A stretch of 64,000 nt of DNA from Halopseudomonas sp002296055 (GCF_050876985.1 NZ_JBPAPP010000005.1); one strand, 5' to 3'; positions 32,125-41,769 are shown, counted from the first letter of the stretch. Notes: generated from the sequence alone by a model not told the origin. Program-made: numbers and translations.

Positions 32125-32778
32125 ATGACACTGCAGACACTCACCGACGCCCTCCACCAAGTCCTGCCCGATGCCGAATTGACGCCCACCCGAGTGCCCG
32201 GCCTGCCCGAGCTGGAGCTCTGGCTGCTGGACCCGGCCAACCTCGACCGCGCCTTTGCCGCCGAGGAGACCCGGCGCCTGCTGGAGCATCCGCCCTACTG
32301 GGGCTTCTGCTGGGGCAGCGGGCTGGCCCTGGCCCGCTGGGTACTGGATAACCCTGCCGAGGTGCGCGGCAAGCGTGTGCTGGACTTTGGCGCAGGCTCT
32401 GGCGTGGTCGCCCTGGCCTGCCGCATGGCCGGCGCCAGCGAGGTCATCGCCTGCGATCTGGATGGCCCGGCCCTGGAGGCCTGCGCCCTTAACGCTCGGC
32501 TCAACGACATGCGCATCACCCTGTCGGACGACTACTTTGCCGTCAGCGGCGAAATTGACCTGCTGATCGCCGCCGACGTGCTCTACGATGTCGATAATCG
32601 CCCGCTGCTGGATCATTTTGCCGGCCGCGCCAGGCAGGTGCTGATCGCCGATTCGCGAGTGCGTGATCTGGTGCACCCCCGTTACCAGCGCAGCGCCATC
32701 CTGCGAGGGCAGACCTGGCCGGATCTGGGCGAGCCGCTGGAGTTTCGCGACGTCAGTCTGTATCAGCTCAACCCTTGA
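32125..32778 (+). CDS. Class I SAM-dependent methyltransferase (ETFB lysine methyltransferase-like)
   Basis: A 217-residue methyltransferase. SAM-binding motif I is VLDFGAGSGVVALACRMAG (about 88-106), followed by the acidic DLD loop. DLLIAADVLYD (about 147-157) resembles the post-I/motif II region of the METTL20/Nnt1 type, which methylate protein lysines or small molecules. The conserved PPYWGFCWGSGLALARW precedes motif I. It starts 14 bp after the LysR gene and may be co-transcribed. The substrate is not established. Confidence 0.82.
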   Translation: MTLQTLTDALHQVLPDAELTPTRVPGLPELELWLLDPANLDRAFAAEETRRLLEHPPYWGFCWGSGLALARWVLDNPAEVRGKRVLDFGAGSGVVALACRMAGASEVIACDLDGPALEACALNARLNDMRITLSDDYFAVSGEIDLLIAADVLYDVDNRPLLDHFAGRARQVLIADSRVRDLVHPRYQRSAILRGQTWPDLGEPLEFRDVSLYQLNP

Positions 32779-32836
32779 CCCCGGCGCCAGCGCCCCCATA
32801 TAAAACAGTCCCCCACACTCGCTGCGGAATCGCCTT

Positions 32837-33718
32837 ATGTCCTCGCCTTACCTGTTTGACGCCACCACCGACACCTTCGACCGCTATGTGCTCGAGAACT
32901 CCTTCCACAAGCCGGTACTGGTGGATTTCTGGGCTGACTGGTGCGCGCCCTGCAAGGCGCTGTTCCCGGTGCTGGAGAAGATTGTCGACAGCTATCAGGG
33001 CGAACTGCTGCTGGCCAAGGTCAACTGCGATGTCGAGGTTGGCCTGACCGAACGCTTTGGCATCCGCAGCCTGCCCACCGTGGTGCTGTTCAAGGACGGG
33101 CAACCGGTCGAGGGCTTTGCCGGCATCCAGACCGAAAGCGCCATCCGCGAGCTGCTGGCCCCGCACGTTGCCGAACCGCAGCCTGAGGAAGAAGCCGAGC
33201 CGGAAGCCGACCTGGCGAGCCAGGCCCAGGCCCTGATCGACGCCGGTCAGCCGCAGGAGGCGATCGCCCTGTTGCAGCCAGCGCTGCAGGCAGAGACCGA
33301 GGACGCCCTGCTCCTGCTGCTGGCCCGCGCCCTGCTGGCCGACGGCCAACTGGATGACGCCGACAAGGTCATCAATGCCGTACAACAGAAAGACAGCCAC
33401 AAGCAGACGCTGAGCGCACTGAAGGCGCAGCTCAGCTTTGCCCGTCAGACCACCGGCTTTGCGCCGCGTGACACCCTGCAGGCACGCCTGGACGCCGATG
33501 CAAACGACAGCGAAGCCCGCTATCAGCTGGCCCTGCTGGACCTGACCGCTGGCGCCAGCGAGCCGGCACTGGCCGCTCTGCTTGACCTGCTGCAACGCGA
33601 CCGCAGTTGGGGCGACGGCGCCGCGCAGAAAACCCTGCTGCAGGTTTTCGACGTATTGGGCGGGGACCACCCCCTCACCGTGCAATATCGCCGCAAGCTG
33701 TACCAGGCGCTGTATTAA
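32837..33718 (+). CDS. CnoX/YbbN-like thioredoxin-TPR protein
   Basis: A 293-residue cytoplasmic protein: a thioredoxin domain (about 10-110) and a C-terminal TPR-like helical part (about 130-290), the architecture of CnoX (YbbN), a holdase that cooperates with GroEL. The active site reads FWADWCAPCKAL, so it keeps a redox-active CxxC pair, unlike E. coli CnoX where as I recall the motif is degenerate. The cis-proline loop RSLPTVVLFKDG is present. An acidic linker separates the domains. It follows the methyltransferase gene by 58 bp. Confidence 0.9.
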   Translation: MSSPYLFDATTDTFDRYVLENSFHKPVLVDFWADWCAPCKALFPVLEKIVDSYQGELLLAKVNCDVEVGLTERFGIRSLPTVVLFKDGQPVEGFAGIQTESAIRELLAPHVAEPQPEEEAEPEADLASQAQALIDAGQPQEAIALLQPALQAETEDALLLLLARALLADGQLDDADKVINAVQQKDSHKQTLSALKAQLSFARQTTGFAPRDTLQARLDADANDSEARYQLALLDLTAGASEPALAALLDLLQRDRSWGDGAAQKTLLQVFDVLGGDHPLTVQYRRKLYQALY

Positions 33719-33732
33719 TTAGCGCTTCCTTG

Positions 33733-33759
33733 CTGCAGGGCCCCGCAAGGGGTCTGCAG
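33733..33759 (+). terminator. Hairpin after cnoX-like gene, possible terminator
   Basis: CTGCAGGGCCCC pairs imperfectly with GGGGTCTGCAG around GCAA, 15 bp after the stop. No T tract follows, so this is a weak call. Confidence 0.4.
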
Positions 33760-33770
33760 TGAATACAGGG

Positions 33771-33814
33771 TTGCCACAGCACACAAATGAAATAAGATAA
33801 CATCTTCTTATTTC
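33771..33814 (+). promoter_or_regulatory. Promoter with inverted repeat, candidate Zur operator
   Basis: GAAATAAGA (33789-33797) and TCTTATTTC (33806-33814) are a perfect 9-bp inverted repeat with an 8-bp spacer, just upstream of the zrgA-like gene. TTGCCA (33771-33776) and TAAGAT (33793-33798), 16 bp apart, form a possible promoter whose -10 is inside the repeat, as expected of a repressor site. The outer GAAAT..ATTTC matches the ends of the enterobacterial Zur box, but the centre differs, so the Zur assignment rests on the operon's content. Confidence 0.6.
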
Positions 33815-33829
33815 AGCCGGAGTCTTGCC

Positions 33830-34447
<618 letters not shown>

Positions 34448-34454
34448 ATCAAGC

Positions 34455-35165
34455 ATGACCACACCACTGCTGCAGGTCAGCGACCTGCAGTTTGCCTGGC
34501 CGAGCCAGCCCCTACTGCTGGATATCCCGGCCTTCAGCCTGGAAACCGGCGAGCGCCTGTTTCTCAAGGGACCATCCGGCAGCGGCAAGACCACCCTGCT
34601 GGGCCTGCTCGGCGGCGTGCACCAACCGCAACAGGGCGCCATCAGCCTGTTGGGTCAGTCATTGCGACAGCTGTCTTCGCTGCGCCGAGACCGCTTCCGC
34701 GCCGACCACACCGGCTACCTGTTCCAGCAATTCAACCTGCTGCCCTACCTCTCGGTGCTGGACAACGTCACCCTGCCCTGTCGCTTCTCCGCCCTGCGGC
34801 GTGAACGCGCCCTGCGCCAGCAACCGGACCTGAATAGCGCCGCCGAACACCTGCTGCGTGAGCTGGGCCTGAGCGACGCCACCCTGCACCAGCGCAGCGC
34901 CGGCGCCCTGTCGATCGGCCAGCAGCAACGAGTGGCAGCCGCCCGTGCGTTGATCGGCAGCCCCGAGCTGGTGATTGCCGACGAGCCCACCTCGGCGCTG
35001 GATGCCGACAGCCGCGACGCCTTCCTCAAGCTGCTGTTCGATGAATGCGAGCAGATGGGCAGCAGCCTGCTGTTTGTCAGTCACGACACCAGCCTGGCAA
35101 CCCGCTTTGATCGCGCCCTGTCACTGGCCGAACTCAACCGCGCCAGCAAGCCGGAGACTCTCTGA
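34455..35165 (+). CDS. ABC transporter ATP-binding protein, LolD/MacB type
   Basis: A 236-residue ATPase. Walker A is GPSGSGKTT (about 38-46), the Q-loop LFQQFNLLPYLSVLDNV follows near 89, the signature is LSIGQQQRVAAARALIG (a variation of LSGGQ), and Walker B is LVIADEPTSALD. The family partners FtsX-like permeases of MacB/LolCDE type. It starts 7 bp after zrgA and its stop overlaps the permease ATG by one base. In context it powers a zinc- or metallophore-related step at the envelope. Confidence 0.88.
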   Translation: MTTPLLQVSDLQFAWPSQPLLLDIPAFSLETGERLFLKGPSGSGKTTLLGLLGGVHQPQQGAISLLGQSLRQLSSLRRDRFRADHTGYLFQQFNLLPYLSVLDNVTLPCRFSALRRERALRQQPDLNSAAEHLLRELGLSDATLHQRSAGALSIGQQQRVAAARALIGSPELVIADEPTSALDADSRDAFLKLLFDECEQMGSSLLFVSHDTSLATRFDRALSLAELNRASKPETL

Positions 35166-36427
35166 TGTACCTGTTGCGTCTCGCCCTGCAAAGTCTGGCC
35201 AACCGCCGCTTTTCTGCCCTGCTGACAGTGATCGCCATCGCCCTGAGCGTCACCCTGCTGCTGTCGGTCGAACGGGTGCGTACCGAAGCCCGCGCCAGCT
35301 TTGCCAGTACCGTCAGCGGCACCGACCTGATCGTCGGCGCCCGCTCCGGCTCGGTTCAGCTGCTGCTGTATTCGGTGTTCCGCATCGGCAATGCCACCAA
35401 CAACATTCGCTGGGACAGCTTTGAGCAGATCAGCCATCAGCCAAAGGTCAAATGGGCCATCCCGCTGTCACTGGGCGACTCACACCGCGGCTTTCGGGTA
35501 CTGGGGAGCAACCAGGCCTATTTCGAGCACTACCGTTTTGGCCGCGACCAGGCGCTGCAACTCAGTGAAGGGCGGTCCTTCTCGGACCTGTACGATGCCG
35601 TACTGGGGGCCGATATCGCCCGCGAGCTGGGTTACCAGCTGGGCACCGAGCTGGTGCTGGCCCATGGCGCCGGCGCAGTCAGCTTCGTCAAACACGCAGA
35701 CAAACCCTTCCACGTGGTTGGCATCCTCGCCAAAACCGGCACGCCGGTAGACCGCACCATCCATATCAGCCTGGAAGGCATGGAGGCGCTGCATGTCGAC
35801 TGGCAGCAGGGCATGCCGGCCCGGGGCGCGGGCAAGGTCAGCGCCGAGCAGGCGCGCCAGCTGGACCTGACGCCGACCGCCATCACCGCCTTCATGCTGG
35901 GGCTGGAACGGCGTATCGACACCTTTGCCCTGCAGCGCCAGATCAATGAGTTCAGCGGCGAGCCGCTGCTGGCTATCCTGCCCGGCGTCGCCCTGCAGGA
36001 GCTGTGGAGCCTGTTGAGCGTGGCGGAAAAGGCGCTACTGCTGGTCTCGGTCTTCGTGGTACTGACCGGACTGGTCGGCATGTTGACGGCGATTCTCAGC
36101 GGCCTGAACGAGCGCCGCCGGGAGATGGCCGTGCTGCGTTCGGTGGGCGCCCGTCCGCTGCACATATTCAGCCTGCTGGTGCTGGAGGCGGTCAGCCTGA
36201 CGCTGGCCGGCATCGCGTTGGGTCTGGCGCTGCTGTATGCTGGCATGGCCGCCGCCCGACCCTGGCTGGAGCAGCAGTATGGCCTGTTTCTGCCGCTCGC
36301 CTGGCCAACGCCGAGCGAGCTGAAGCTACTGGGCGGCATACTCGCAGCCAGCCTGCTGATGGGCTGCATCCCGGCCTGGCGTGCCTACCGACAGGCACTG
36401 CTGGATGGCCTGTCCATCCGCCTGTAA
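35165..36427 (+). CDS. ABC transporter permease, FtsX/MacB type
   Basis: A 420-residue permease with one N-terminal membrane helix (about 15-40), a large periplasmic MacB-PCD-like domain (about 45-270) and three C-terminal helices (about 285-405: LLLVSVFVVLTGLVGMLTAIL, LVLEAVSLTLAGIALGLALLY and LGGILAASLLMGCIPAW). This type VII ABC layout drives mechanotransmission in the periplasm rather than classical import. NERRREMAVLRSVGA is the typical coupling helix. It sits between the ATPase and DUF3299 gene in the zinc-type operon. Confidence 0.88.
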   Translation: MYLLRLALQSLANRRFSALLTVIAIALSVTLLLSVERVRTEARASFASTVSGTDLIVGARSGSVQLLLYSVFRIGNATNNIRWDSFEQISHQPKVKWAIPLSLGDSHRGFRVLGSNQAYFEHYRFGRDQALQLSEGRSFSDLYDAVLGADIARELGYQLGTELVLAHGAGAVSFVKHADKPFHVVGILAKTGTPVDRTIHISLEGMEALHVDWQQGMPARGAGKVSAEQARQLDLTPTAITAFMLGLERRIDTFALQRQINEFSGEPLLAILPGVALQELWSLLSVAEKALLLVSVFVVLTGLVGMLTAILSGLNERRREMAVLRSVGARPLHIFSLLVLEAVSLTLAGIALGLALLYAGMAAARPWLEQQYGLFLPLAWPTPSELKLLGGILAASLLMGCIPAWRAYRQALLDGLSIRL

Positions 36428-36442
36428 TCACCGAGACGACCG

Positions 36443-36949
36443 ATGCATCTGATTCGCCTGTTTGCCCTTTGTCTGGGCCTGCTGCTTACCCTGCCGGCCT
36501 GGGCCGCCCGAGAACTCAGCTGGGATGACCTGGTACCCGCTGGCAGTGAGCATCTGTACGGCATGCCCCAGGCGCAGCACGATGGCCTGACCTCGGAAGA
36601 CCAGGCGGCCAGCAATCCGATGACGCAAAGCATGACCAACGCGCCCACGGTCGCGGCACTGGATGGCCAGGAGGTCAAGTTGCCGGGCTATGTGGTGCCG
36701 CTGAGCGTCGATCCCAACCAGCGCGTCACCGAGTTCCTGCTGGTGCCCTACTTCGGCGCCTGCATCCACGTGCCGCCGCCGCCGTCCAACCAGATCGTGC
36801 TGGTGCAAAGTGAAATTGGTATCGCGCTGGAAGAGACCTACGTGCCTTATTGGATCAGCGGCATCATGCACGTTGAGCAAAGCAGCAGTGAGCTGGCCAG
36901 CGCCGGTTACCGGCTGGAAGCGCAGGAAATCGAGATCTTCAGCTACTAG
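36443..36949 (+). CDS. DUF3299 periplasmic protein
   Basis: A 168-residue secreted protein with a signal peptide (about 1-21, ending LPAWA). The core LDGQEVKLPGYVVPLSVD leads to EFLLVPYFGACIHVPPPPSNQI, the hallmark of DUF3299, with a cysteine-histidine pair that could bind metal. The function of the family is not established; its place at the end of the zrgA operon suggests a role in zinc handling. The stop overlaps the stop of the convergent TPR gene by 4 bp. Confidence 0.85.
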   Translation: MHLIRLFALCLGLLLTLPAWAARELSWDDLVPAGSEHLYGMPQAQHDGLTSEDQAASNPMTQSMTNAPTVAALDGQEVKLPGYVVPLSVDPNQRVTEFLLVPYFGACIHVPPPPSNQIVLVQSEIGIALEETYVPYWISGIMHVEQSSSELASAGYRLEAQEIEIFSY

Positions 36950-38022
36950 GGCAGCGCCTCTTCCGGCTTGGGCAGGGCCGCCTCGGCAGCAAGTCTGAGG
37001 CTTTGTAGCTGACGACGCTGCTGGGCGTTGGCCGGTTGCACGGTTTGCAGGGTGTCCAGAGCAGCCTGCCACTGGCGCTGGTGATACTGCAGCCAGGCCA
37101 GCTGCAGACGGTCAGCGCTGCTGCCGTTGCGCGCCACCTGGCCCCAGGCCGTCAGTGCACGCTCGTGATCACGCGCGGTTTGCCACAGGTAGGCCAGACG
37201 GCGCAGACGATCAGCACTCCTACTCAGCAGCCCCTCATCCAGCAGCGCCTGCATCAGGCGCGCCGCCTGCCAGGGCGCACCGCTCTGTGCGTGCAGAGCG
37301 ATCAGGTTTTCCATATCGGTAGTATCCAGTTTAACGCCGGCCTCGCGGGCCAAACGCAGGGTCGCGGCCGCCGCCAGTTGTTCACCGGCCAGGCTTTGCA
37401 TACTGGCCAGCTGACGCCAGTTGTCAGCCTGCTCTGGCGCCCGCTGCAACAGCGCCTGCTGCCAGCGCACCGCTTGATCAAAGCGCTCCAACTCGTAGTT
37501 CATGCCCACCAGCAGGCGGTACCAGATGTCACCCGCGCCCGGGTTCTCGCGCACCACCTGTTCGGCCAGCGGGATAGCCTTGCGGAATTGCCCCAGCTGG
37601 CGGTATGCCTGCACCAACAGCTGCCGATTGTTATCGGAACGCGGCAAGGCTTCCAGCTCCTTGACCGCCTCGGGGTAGCGCTGCTCCTGCATCAGCAGAC
37701 GAGCCAGATTTTGTCGGTCCTGCAGGGCGGCGGCGTCTTCCAATTTTTGCTGAGCCAGCGCCTCACGCAGCCAGTCGATGGCTTGGGTGTTGCGCTGACC
37801 GGCAATGGCGAGATACGCCAGCCGCTGGGTTACCAGCGCGCGCTCCAGGGTCCCGTTGCTCGCCTGCGGCAGGGCCGCCTCCAGCAGTTGTCGCGCCTTG
37901 CCCAGATCGCCTGCGGCTTCTGCCTCGGTGGCGCCCTGAATAGCCAGATACACCTCGGCGTCGATCTGTTCCGCCATGGCCGGGGCGCTCAGCAGGCACA
38001 ACAGCAGTAACCAGCGCAGCAT
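36946..38022 (-). CDS. Periplasmic TPR protein of the TonB2-type operon
   Basis: A 358-residue protein with a signal peptide (about 1-17, ending APAMA) and a series of TPR-like helical repeats across the rest (for example LPRSDNNRQLLVQAYRQLGQ, NPGAGDIWYRLLVGMNYELE). In Vibrio-type TonB2 clusters a TPR protein follows tonB2 and helps energy transfer to particular outer-membrane receptors. Its ATG overlaps the tonB stop by one base. It is the last gene of the operon. Confidence 0.82.
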   Translation of the reverse strand: MLRWLLLLCLLSAPAMAEQIDAEVYLAIQGATEAEAAGDLGKARQLLEAALPQASNGTLERALVTQRLAYLAIAGQRNTQAIDWLREALAQQKLEDAAALQDRQNLARLLMQEQRYPEAVKELEALPRSDNNRQLLVQAYRQLGQFRKAIPLAEQVVRENPGAGDIWYRLLVGMNYELERFDQAVRWQQALLQRAPEQADNWRQLASMQSLAGEQLAAAATLRLAREAGVKLDTTDMENLIALHAQSGAPWQAARLMQALLDEGLLSRSADRLRRLAYLWQTARDHERALTAWGQVARNGSSADRLQLAWLQYHQRQWQAALDTLQTVQPANAQQRRQLQSLRLAAEAALPKPEEALP

Positions 38023-38693
38023 CAGCGACGACCCTCCAGGCGGAAGTTCATGGTCTTGCTCACCTCACGTGAGACAGCCACGCCGTTTTCCCGGCGCGGC
38101 GCAAAGCGCCAGCGACTGACCGCACGGCGCGCCGCTCGCTCGAATACGCCGGGCGGCTCGGCACTGAGCACGCGGATGTTCTCGACCCGCCCGTCGGCGT
38201 TAACCGTGAACTGCAGGGTTACCTGTCCCTCTATGCCTGCTGCCAGCGCGCGGCGTGGGTATTCCGGCGGGATATCCACCAGCGGGCTAACCTCCTCGGC
38301 ACTACCAGGCGGCGGTGCGCTGACCGGGGCCGGCGGGCTGGGCGCGGGCGGTGCAGCTGCCTGCAGCGGGGGCAACGCCGGGGCCGCGCCCATGTCGATA
38401 CGGGTATTAAGCTGAGGTACCTGAATATTCAGGTCCAGCGCCGGCACCTGCGGGCTCACCTGCGGCTCCGGGGTAACTTCCGGCGGCTGCTCGGGGGGCG
38501 TCGGCCGCTCCGGCGGCTGCAGTGGGTCAGCGGGCTCGGTGCTGCTCTCCTGCACGCTGCGCGCAACGCCCACGCGCAGCAGCTCCGAGGGCTGATCCGG
38601 CGGATGGCTGGGCGGCATGATCAGCGCCAGCATCAGCCCAAACAGCAGCAGCGCTACCAGCAGCGCGCCAACAAAGCTCCCCAGCAGCCGCAT
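38022..38693 (-). CDS. tonB: TonB-family energy transducer (TonB2 type)
   Basis: A 223-residue protein: an N-terminal membrane anchor (about 8-28), a proline-rich periplasmic linker (about 30-130) and a compact C-terminal TonB domain (about 135-223) with DIPPEYPRRALAAGIEGQVT, NIRVLSAEPPGVFERAARRAV and RWRFAPRRENGVAVSREV. YPRRA is the usual YPxxA motif that contacts receptor TonB boxes. Short TonB2-like proteins of this kind carry energy to iron or haem receptors. Starts overlap with exbD by one base. Confidence 0.92.
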   Translation of the reverse strand: MRLLGSFVGALLVALLLFGLMLALIMPPSHPPDQPSELLRVGVARSVQESSTEPADPLQPPERPTPPEQPPEVTPEPQVSPQVPALDLNIQVPQLNTRIDMGAAPALPPLQAAAPPAPSPPAPVSAPPPGSAEEVSPLVDIPPEYPRRALAAGIEGQVTLQFTVNADGRVENIRVLSAEPPGVFERAARRAVSRWRFAPRRENGVAVSREVSKTMNFRLEGRR

Positions 38694-39103
38694 CAGGGCC
38701 CCGCCGTCGCAGCCAGAGCGACATTTTCGACGCCCGCCAGCCGCGCCTGGTCCATCACTCGGATCACCAGACCGGTACGTGCATCGGTATCAGCCTGTAC
38801 CACTACCGTGCTATCGGGCTGATCAACACGCATGCGCTCGACCGCCGCGCGCACGGCGCGAATATCTACCGGCTTGTGGTCCATCCAGATCTCGCCGTCA
38901 GCACTGACCGCAATCAGAATGGTGCCCTTGGGTTTGTCGACCGCACTGTCGGCCGACGGCCGCTCAATGTCGATGCCGGTTTCCTTGACGAAGGAGCTGG
39001 TCACAATAAAGAAGATCAGCATGATGAAGACGATATCCAGCATCGGCGTAAGGTCGATGCCAGCCTCCTCATCGGCGTTGGCGTGGTGTCTGCGCATGCG
39101 CAT
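38693..39103 (-). CDS. exbD: ExbD biopolymer transport protein
   Basis: A 136-residue protein with a short cytoplasmic N terminus, one membrane helix (LTPMLDIVFIMLIFFIVTS) holding the essential proton-carrying aspartate (D23-25 region), and a periplasmic domain. It forms the proton channel with ExbB and drives TonB. It starts 11 bp after the exbB stop and overlaps tonB by one base. Confidence 0.95.
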   Translation of the reverse strand: MRMRRHHANADEEAGIDLTPMLDIVFIMLIFFIVTSSFVKETGIDIERPSADSAVDKPKGTILIAVSADGEIWMDHKPVDIRAVRAAVERMRVDQPDSTVVVQADTDARTGLVIRVMDQARLAGVENVALAATAGP

Positions 39104-39114
39104 CGCGATTTCTC

Positions 39115-39630
39115 CTAGTCGTGCTGCAGGCGGTCAGATAGCCGCTGCAGCGCTCGCCGCGACTGCTGATCGAGTCGCGCCAGACAAAACAGTCCACTGA
39201 TGGCAATCACCATGCCGGCCATGGTCGGCACCGTGGCACGGGATACCCCCGCCGCCATCGCGCGCGGGTTGCCGTTGCCGCTGATGGCCATCACATCGAA
39301 TACCTGAATCATGCCGCTGACCGTGCCCAGCAGCCCCAGCAGCGGGCACAGCGCGATCAGTACCCGCACCATCGGCAGATAACGGTTGAGCTGCGCCTGC
39401 GCCTGCGCCAGCCACGCGGTGCGGATATGCCGCGCGGCAGCACTGCGCCGCTCACCGCGCGCCTGCCAGCCGTCGCAATAGCCTTCGGCGCGGCGCGGAA
39501 ACACCAGCGACAGATACCACAGCCGCTCCAGCATCAGCGTCCACAGCAGCACCGTGGCGCCAAGAATGGTCCACAGCACCCAGCCGCCGCTGTCGAGAAA
39601 GTCCGGCAGGCGCCACAGGACCTCAGTCAC
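39115..39630 (-). CDS. exbB: ExbB/TolQ-family proton channel protein
   Basis: A 171-residue protein of the MotA/TolQ/ExbB family. A first helix (about 15-35, GGWVLWTILGATVLLWTLML) is followed by a cytoplasmic loop and two helices with ALCPLLGLLGTVSGMIQVFD and TVPTMAGMVIAISGLFCLARL, the conserved channel region. The GTG at 39630 is preferred (GGAGAG 7-8 bp upstream, GTGACTGA overlap with the previous stop); a GTG at 39645 is the alternative. Shorter than E. coli ExbB, as usual for TonB2-linked copies. Confidence 0.88.
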   Translation of the reverse strand: MTEVLWRLPDFLDSGGWVLWTILGATVLLWTLMLERLWYLSLVFPRRAEGYCDGWQARGERRSAAARHIRTAWLAQAQAQLNRYLPMVRVLIALCPLLGLLGTVSGMIQVFDVMAISGNGNPRAMAAGVSRATVPTMAGMVIAISGLFCLARLDQQSRRALQRLSDRLQHD

Positions 39631-40966
39631 TGCGCCGCTCTCCACCCAGGTGCAGCGCGATCAACCCCGCGCTCTGTTGCTCCAGCAGTTGAATCAACGC
39701 CTTGCTGCGCGCTGCCACCAGGCTATGCATGAACAGCAACGGAATCGCCGCCACCAGACCCAGCACCGTGGTCACCAGCGCCTGTGAGATGCCGTCGGCC
39801 ATCATTTTCGGGTCGCCGGTGCCGTATTGGGTGATGGCCTGGAAGGTGGCAATCATGCCGGTCACCGTGCCCAGCAGGCCGAGCAGCGGCGCCACCGCTG
39901 CCAGCAGCTTGATCAGCCCCTGCCAACGCTCAAGCGCGGGTGTTTCGCGCAGGATGGCCTCATCCAGCTTGAGTTCCAGCGTGTCCAGCTCTTCCAGCCG
40001 CGGGCGACTGCCGATGACGCTCAACACACGGCCCAGCGGGTTGCTGTCAGCCAACTGGTCGAGGTTGTCGATCTGTCGGTCTACGCGGCGCTGCACCAAT
40101 TGCAGCCAAACCAGTCGCACCAGCGCCAGCAAGATACCCAGCGCGCCCAAGGCCACAATGACGTAGCCAACGATGCCCCCCTGGGACAAACGCGTCAGCA
40201 GATCCGGGGTGCGCTGCAACTGCTCGATCACCTGACCGCGTGCCGGGTCGATAGCGATATCGGCTACCGCATCACGCGGCGCCACGAAAGCCTCCAACAG
40301 ATCCGCACCACTCGGCTGACGATCAGCCACCTGCAATGCCTGACTATCGGGCTGGTAGAGCAGGTACTCGCCGCCAGCACTGGCCACAAAGGGGCCAACA
40401 GCCACCACCGACTGCGCCTGCTGACCACCCTGACGATCAATCACCTGGGCCTGGAAGCGCGCCACTTCACCGCTAGCGTTCATGTCCTGCTGCAGCCGAT
40501 ACCAGAACTGCTCCAGCACCTCGACGCTGGGGATGCGGCTGCTTTGCGACAAGGCTTCCAGCTCACTTCGGCGTTCCGGGTAACGGGCGTTGAGCAAGGA
40601 GTCCTGCCATTGGCTGAGGGTATCGCCAGCGCCCTGACGCACCACCCCGAACAACTCGCCGAGGTTGCCGCTACGCTCGGTCAGCTCCTGACGCAGCTGC
40701 GCCAGTTGTTCGGTCTGCGCCTTGAAGCGGGTATCCAGCTCGTCGGCACGTGCCTGCGCACTCGCCAACTCGGCACGCGCCTGCGAGAGGCGCGCCTGCT
40801 GCTGGTTGCGCTCACGCAGGAAGGTTTGCTCGCGCTCACGCATGGCGGCCTGCTCGGCACTGCGGGTTTCGCGAATCTGTTCCAGCAGCGCCTGCTTGTC
40901 GAGGGACTGCGCCTGCAGCAACGGCGCGAAGCAACAAAGCATCAGCATCCAGGAAAGTCTTTTCAT
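39623..40966 (-). CDS. TtpC-like MotA/TolQ/ExbB-family protein with periplasmic coiled-coil extension
   Basis: A 447-residue protein: a signal-like N terminus (about 1-20), a long coiled coil in the periplasm (about 25-110), a further periplasmic part (to about 260), then an ExbB-like C-terminal half with a helix near 275-295 and PLLGLLGTVTGMIATFQAIT and VLGLVAAIPLLFMHSL. This is the architecture of TtpC, the extra component of Vibrio TonB2 systems. It overlaps exbB by 8 bp and the DUF3450 gene by 4 bp. Confidence 0.87.
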   Translation of the reverse strand: MKRLSWMLMLCCFAPLLQAQSLDKQALLEQIRETRSAEQAAMREREQTFLRERNQQQARLSQARAELASAQARADELDTRFKAQTEQLAQLRQELTERSGNLGELFGVVRQGAGDTLSQWQDSLLNARYPERRSELEALSQSSRIPSVEVLEQFWYRLQQDMNASGEVARFQAQVIDRQGGQQAQSVVAVGPFVASAGGEYLLYQPDSQALQVADRQPSGADLLEAFVAPRDAVADIAIDPARGQVIEQLQRTPDLLTRLSQGGIVGYVIVALGALGILLALVRLVWLQLVQRRVDRQIDNLDQLADSNPLGRVLSVIGSRPRLEELDTLELKLDEAILRETPALERWQGLIKLLAAVAPLLGLLGTVTGMIATFQAITQYGTGDPKMMADGISQALVTTVLGLVAAIPLLFMHSLVAARSKALIQLLEQQSAGLIALHLGGERRSD

Positions 40967-41724
40967 TGGGCGACCTCCGTGCTGACTGGCGGCATGGGCA
41001 AGCGCAACAACTGTGGCGACTGCTCGTTGCGAGCGATGGCGATGCCGTCGCTCAGGGGGCGGCGGTAGCTGGCCGGCAGCGCTTGCCAGCTACCAGCGGC
41101 GGTGTCCCAGTAACCCTGCTCCTGACCATCAAGGCTTTGATAAAAGAGCATCAGACGGCCGATGCGCAAAAACTCGACCACCCGCTCCTGCTCGCCAGCA
41201 GGCAGCTGGCCGCGCCAGGCCTCCAGAGTGCGACCGTAATCACTCTCGATCTGGTAGGCCTCCAGTACGCGCCGGTAGAGCTCGGCAACGCTCACCTCGG
41301 GGTCAATCAGCAAATCTTGCAAGCGCGCAATGCGGTCTTCGCGCTCATCCAGCAGAAAGGGCATGTCCAGCGCGACAAAGGCCTCCAGCGATTCGATCAT
41401 GCGGCGGATCAGCGGCAGCATCTCACGCTGGGTATCCGCCAGACTGTCGATCTGCTGCTGCAGGCTGCTCAGCTCCTGCTCCTGCGCCTCCACCATCAAC
41501 TGCAGCCGCTCGCTGTAGTCATTCAGCGCAACGGCCTGGTCCTGTGCCCTGGTGTATTCCTGCAGGGCCGACTGGGCCGCATCGTCAAGGCTGTCGATGC
41601 GCTGTTGCGTGGCAACCGCCTCGGCGGTCAGTTCGCGGCTTTCCTGCTGCGCCTGCTGCAAGGCCTGCTGCGCCTGCACACTAAGCGGCGCGGCAAGCAG
41701 TGCGACCAGCCAAACTGCTTTCAT
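40963..41724 (-). CDS. DUF3450 periplasmic protein, first gene of the TonB2-type operon
   Basis: A 253-residue protein with a signal peptide (about 1-18, ending SVQAQ) and a predicted coiled coil (about 20-105, QQALQQAQQESRELTAEA and onward). The rest shows the DUF3450 landmarks MLPLIRRMIESLEAFVALD, PEVSVAELYRRVLEAYQIE and EFLRIGRLMLFYQ. Members accompany TtpC/ExbB/ExbD/TonB2 operons. The ATG at 41724 is set by the signal peptide; an upstream start would lie inside the Fur-box promoter region. Fur control is likely. Confidence 0.88.
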   Translation of the reverse strand: MKAVWLVALLAAPLSVQAQQALQQAQQESRELTAEAVATQQRIDSLDDAAQSALQEYTRAQDQAVALNDYSERLQLMVEAQEQELSSLQQQIDSLADTQREMLPLIRRMIESLEAFVALDMPFLLDEREDRIARLQDLLIDPEVSVAELYRRVLEAYQIESDYGRTLEAWRGQLPAGEQERVVEFLRIGRLMLFYQSLDGQEQGYWDTAAGSWQALPASYRRPLSDGIAIARNEQSPQLLRLPMPPVSTEVAQ

Positions 41725-41769
41725 TCGCTGTTCCCCCGGCGAAGGCTGGCCTGACCAGCCCGTCAAAAA

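Noticed and set aside
39827..41068. 413-codon plus-strand frame across the TtpC-like gene
   Set aside because: Antisense; glutamine- and leucine-rich composition is the mirror image of the coiled coil on the other strand.
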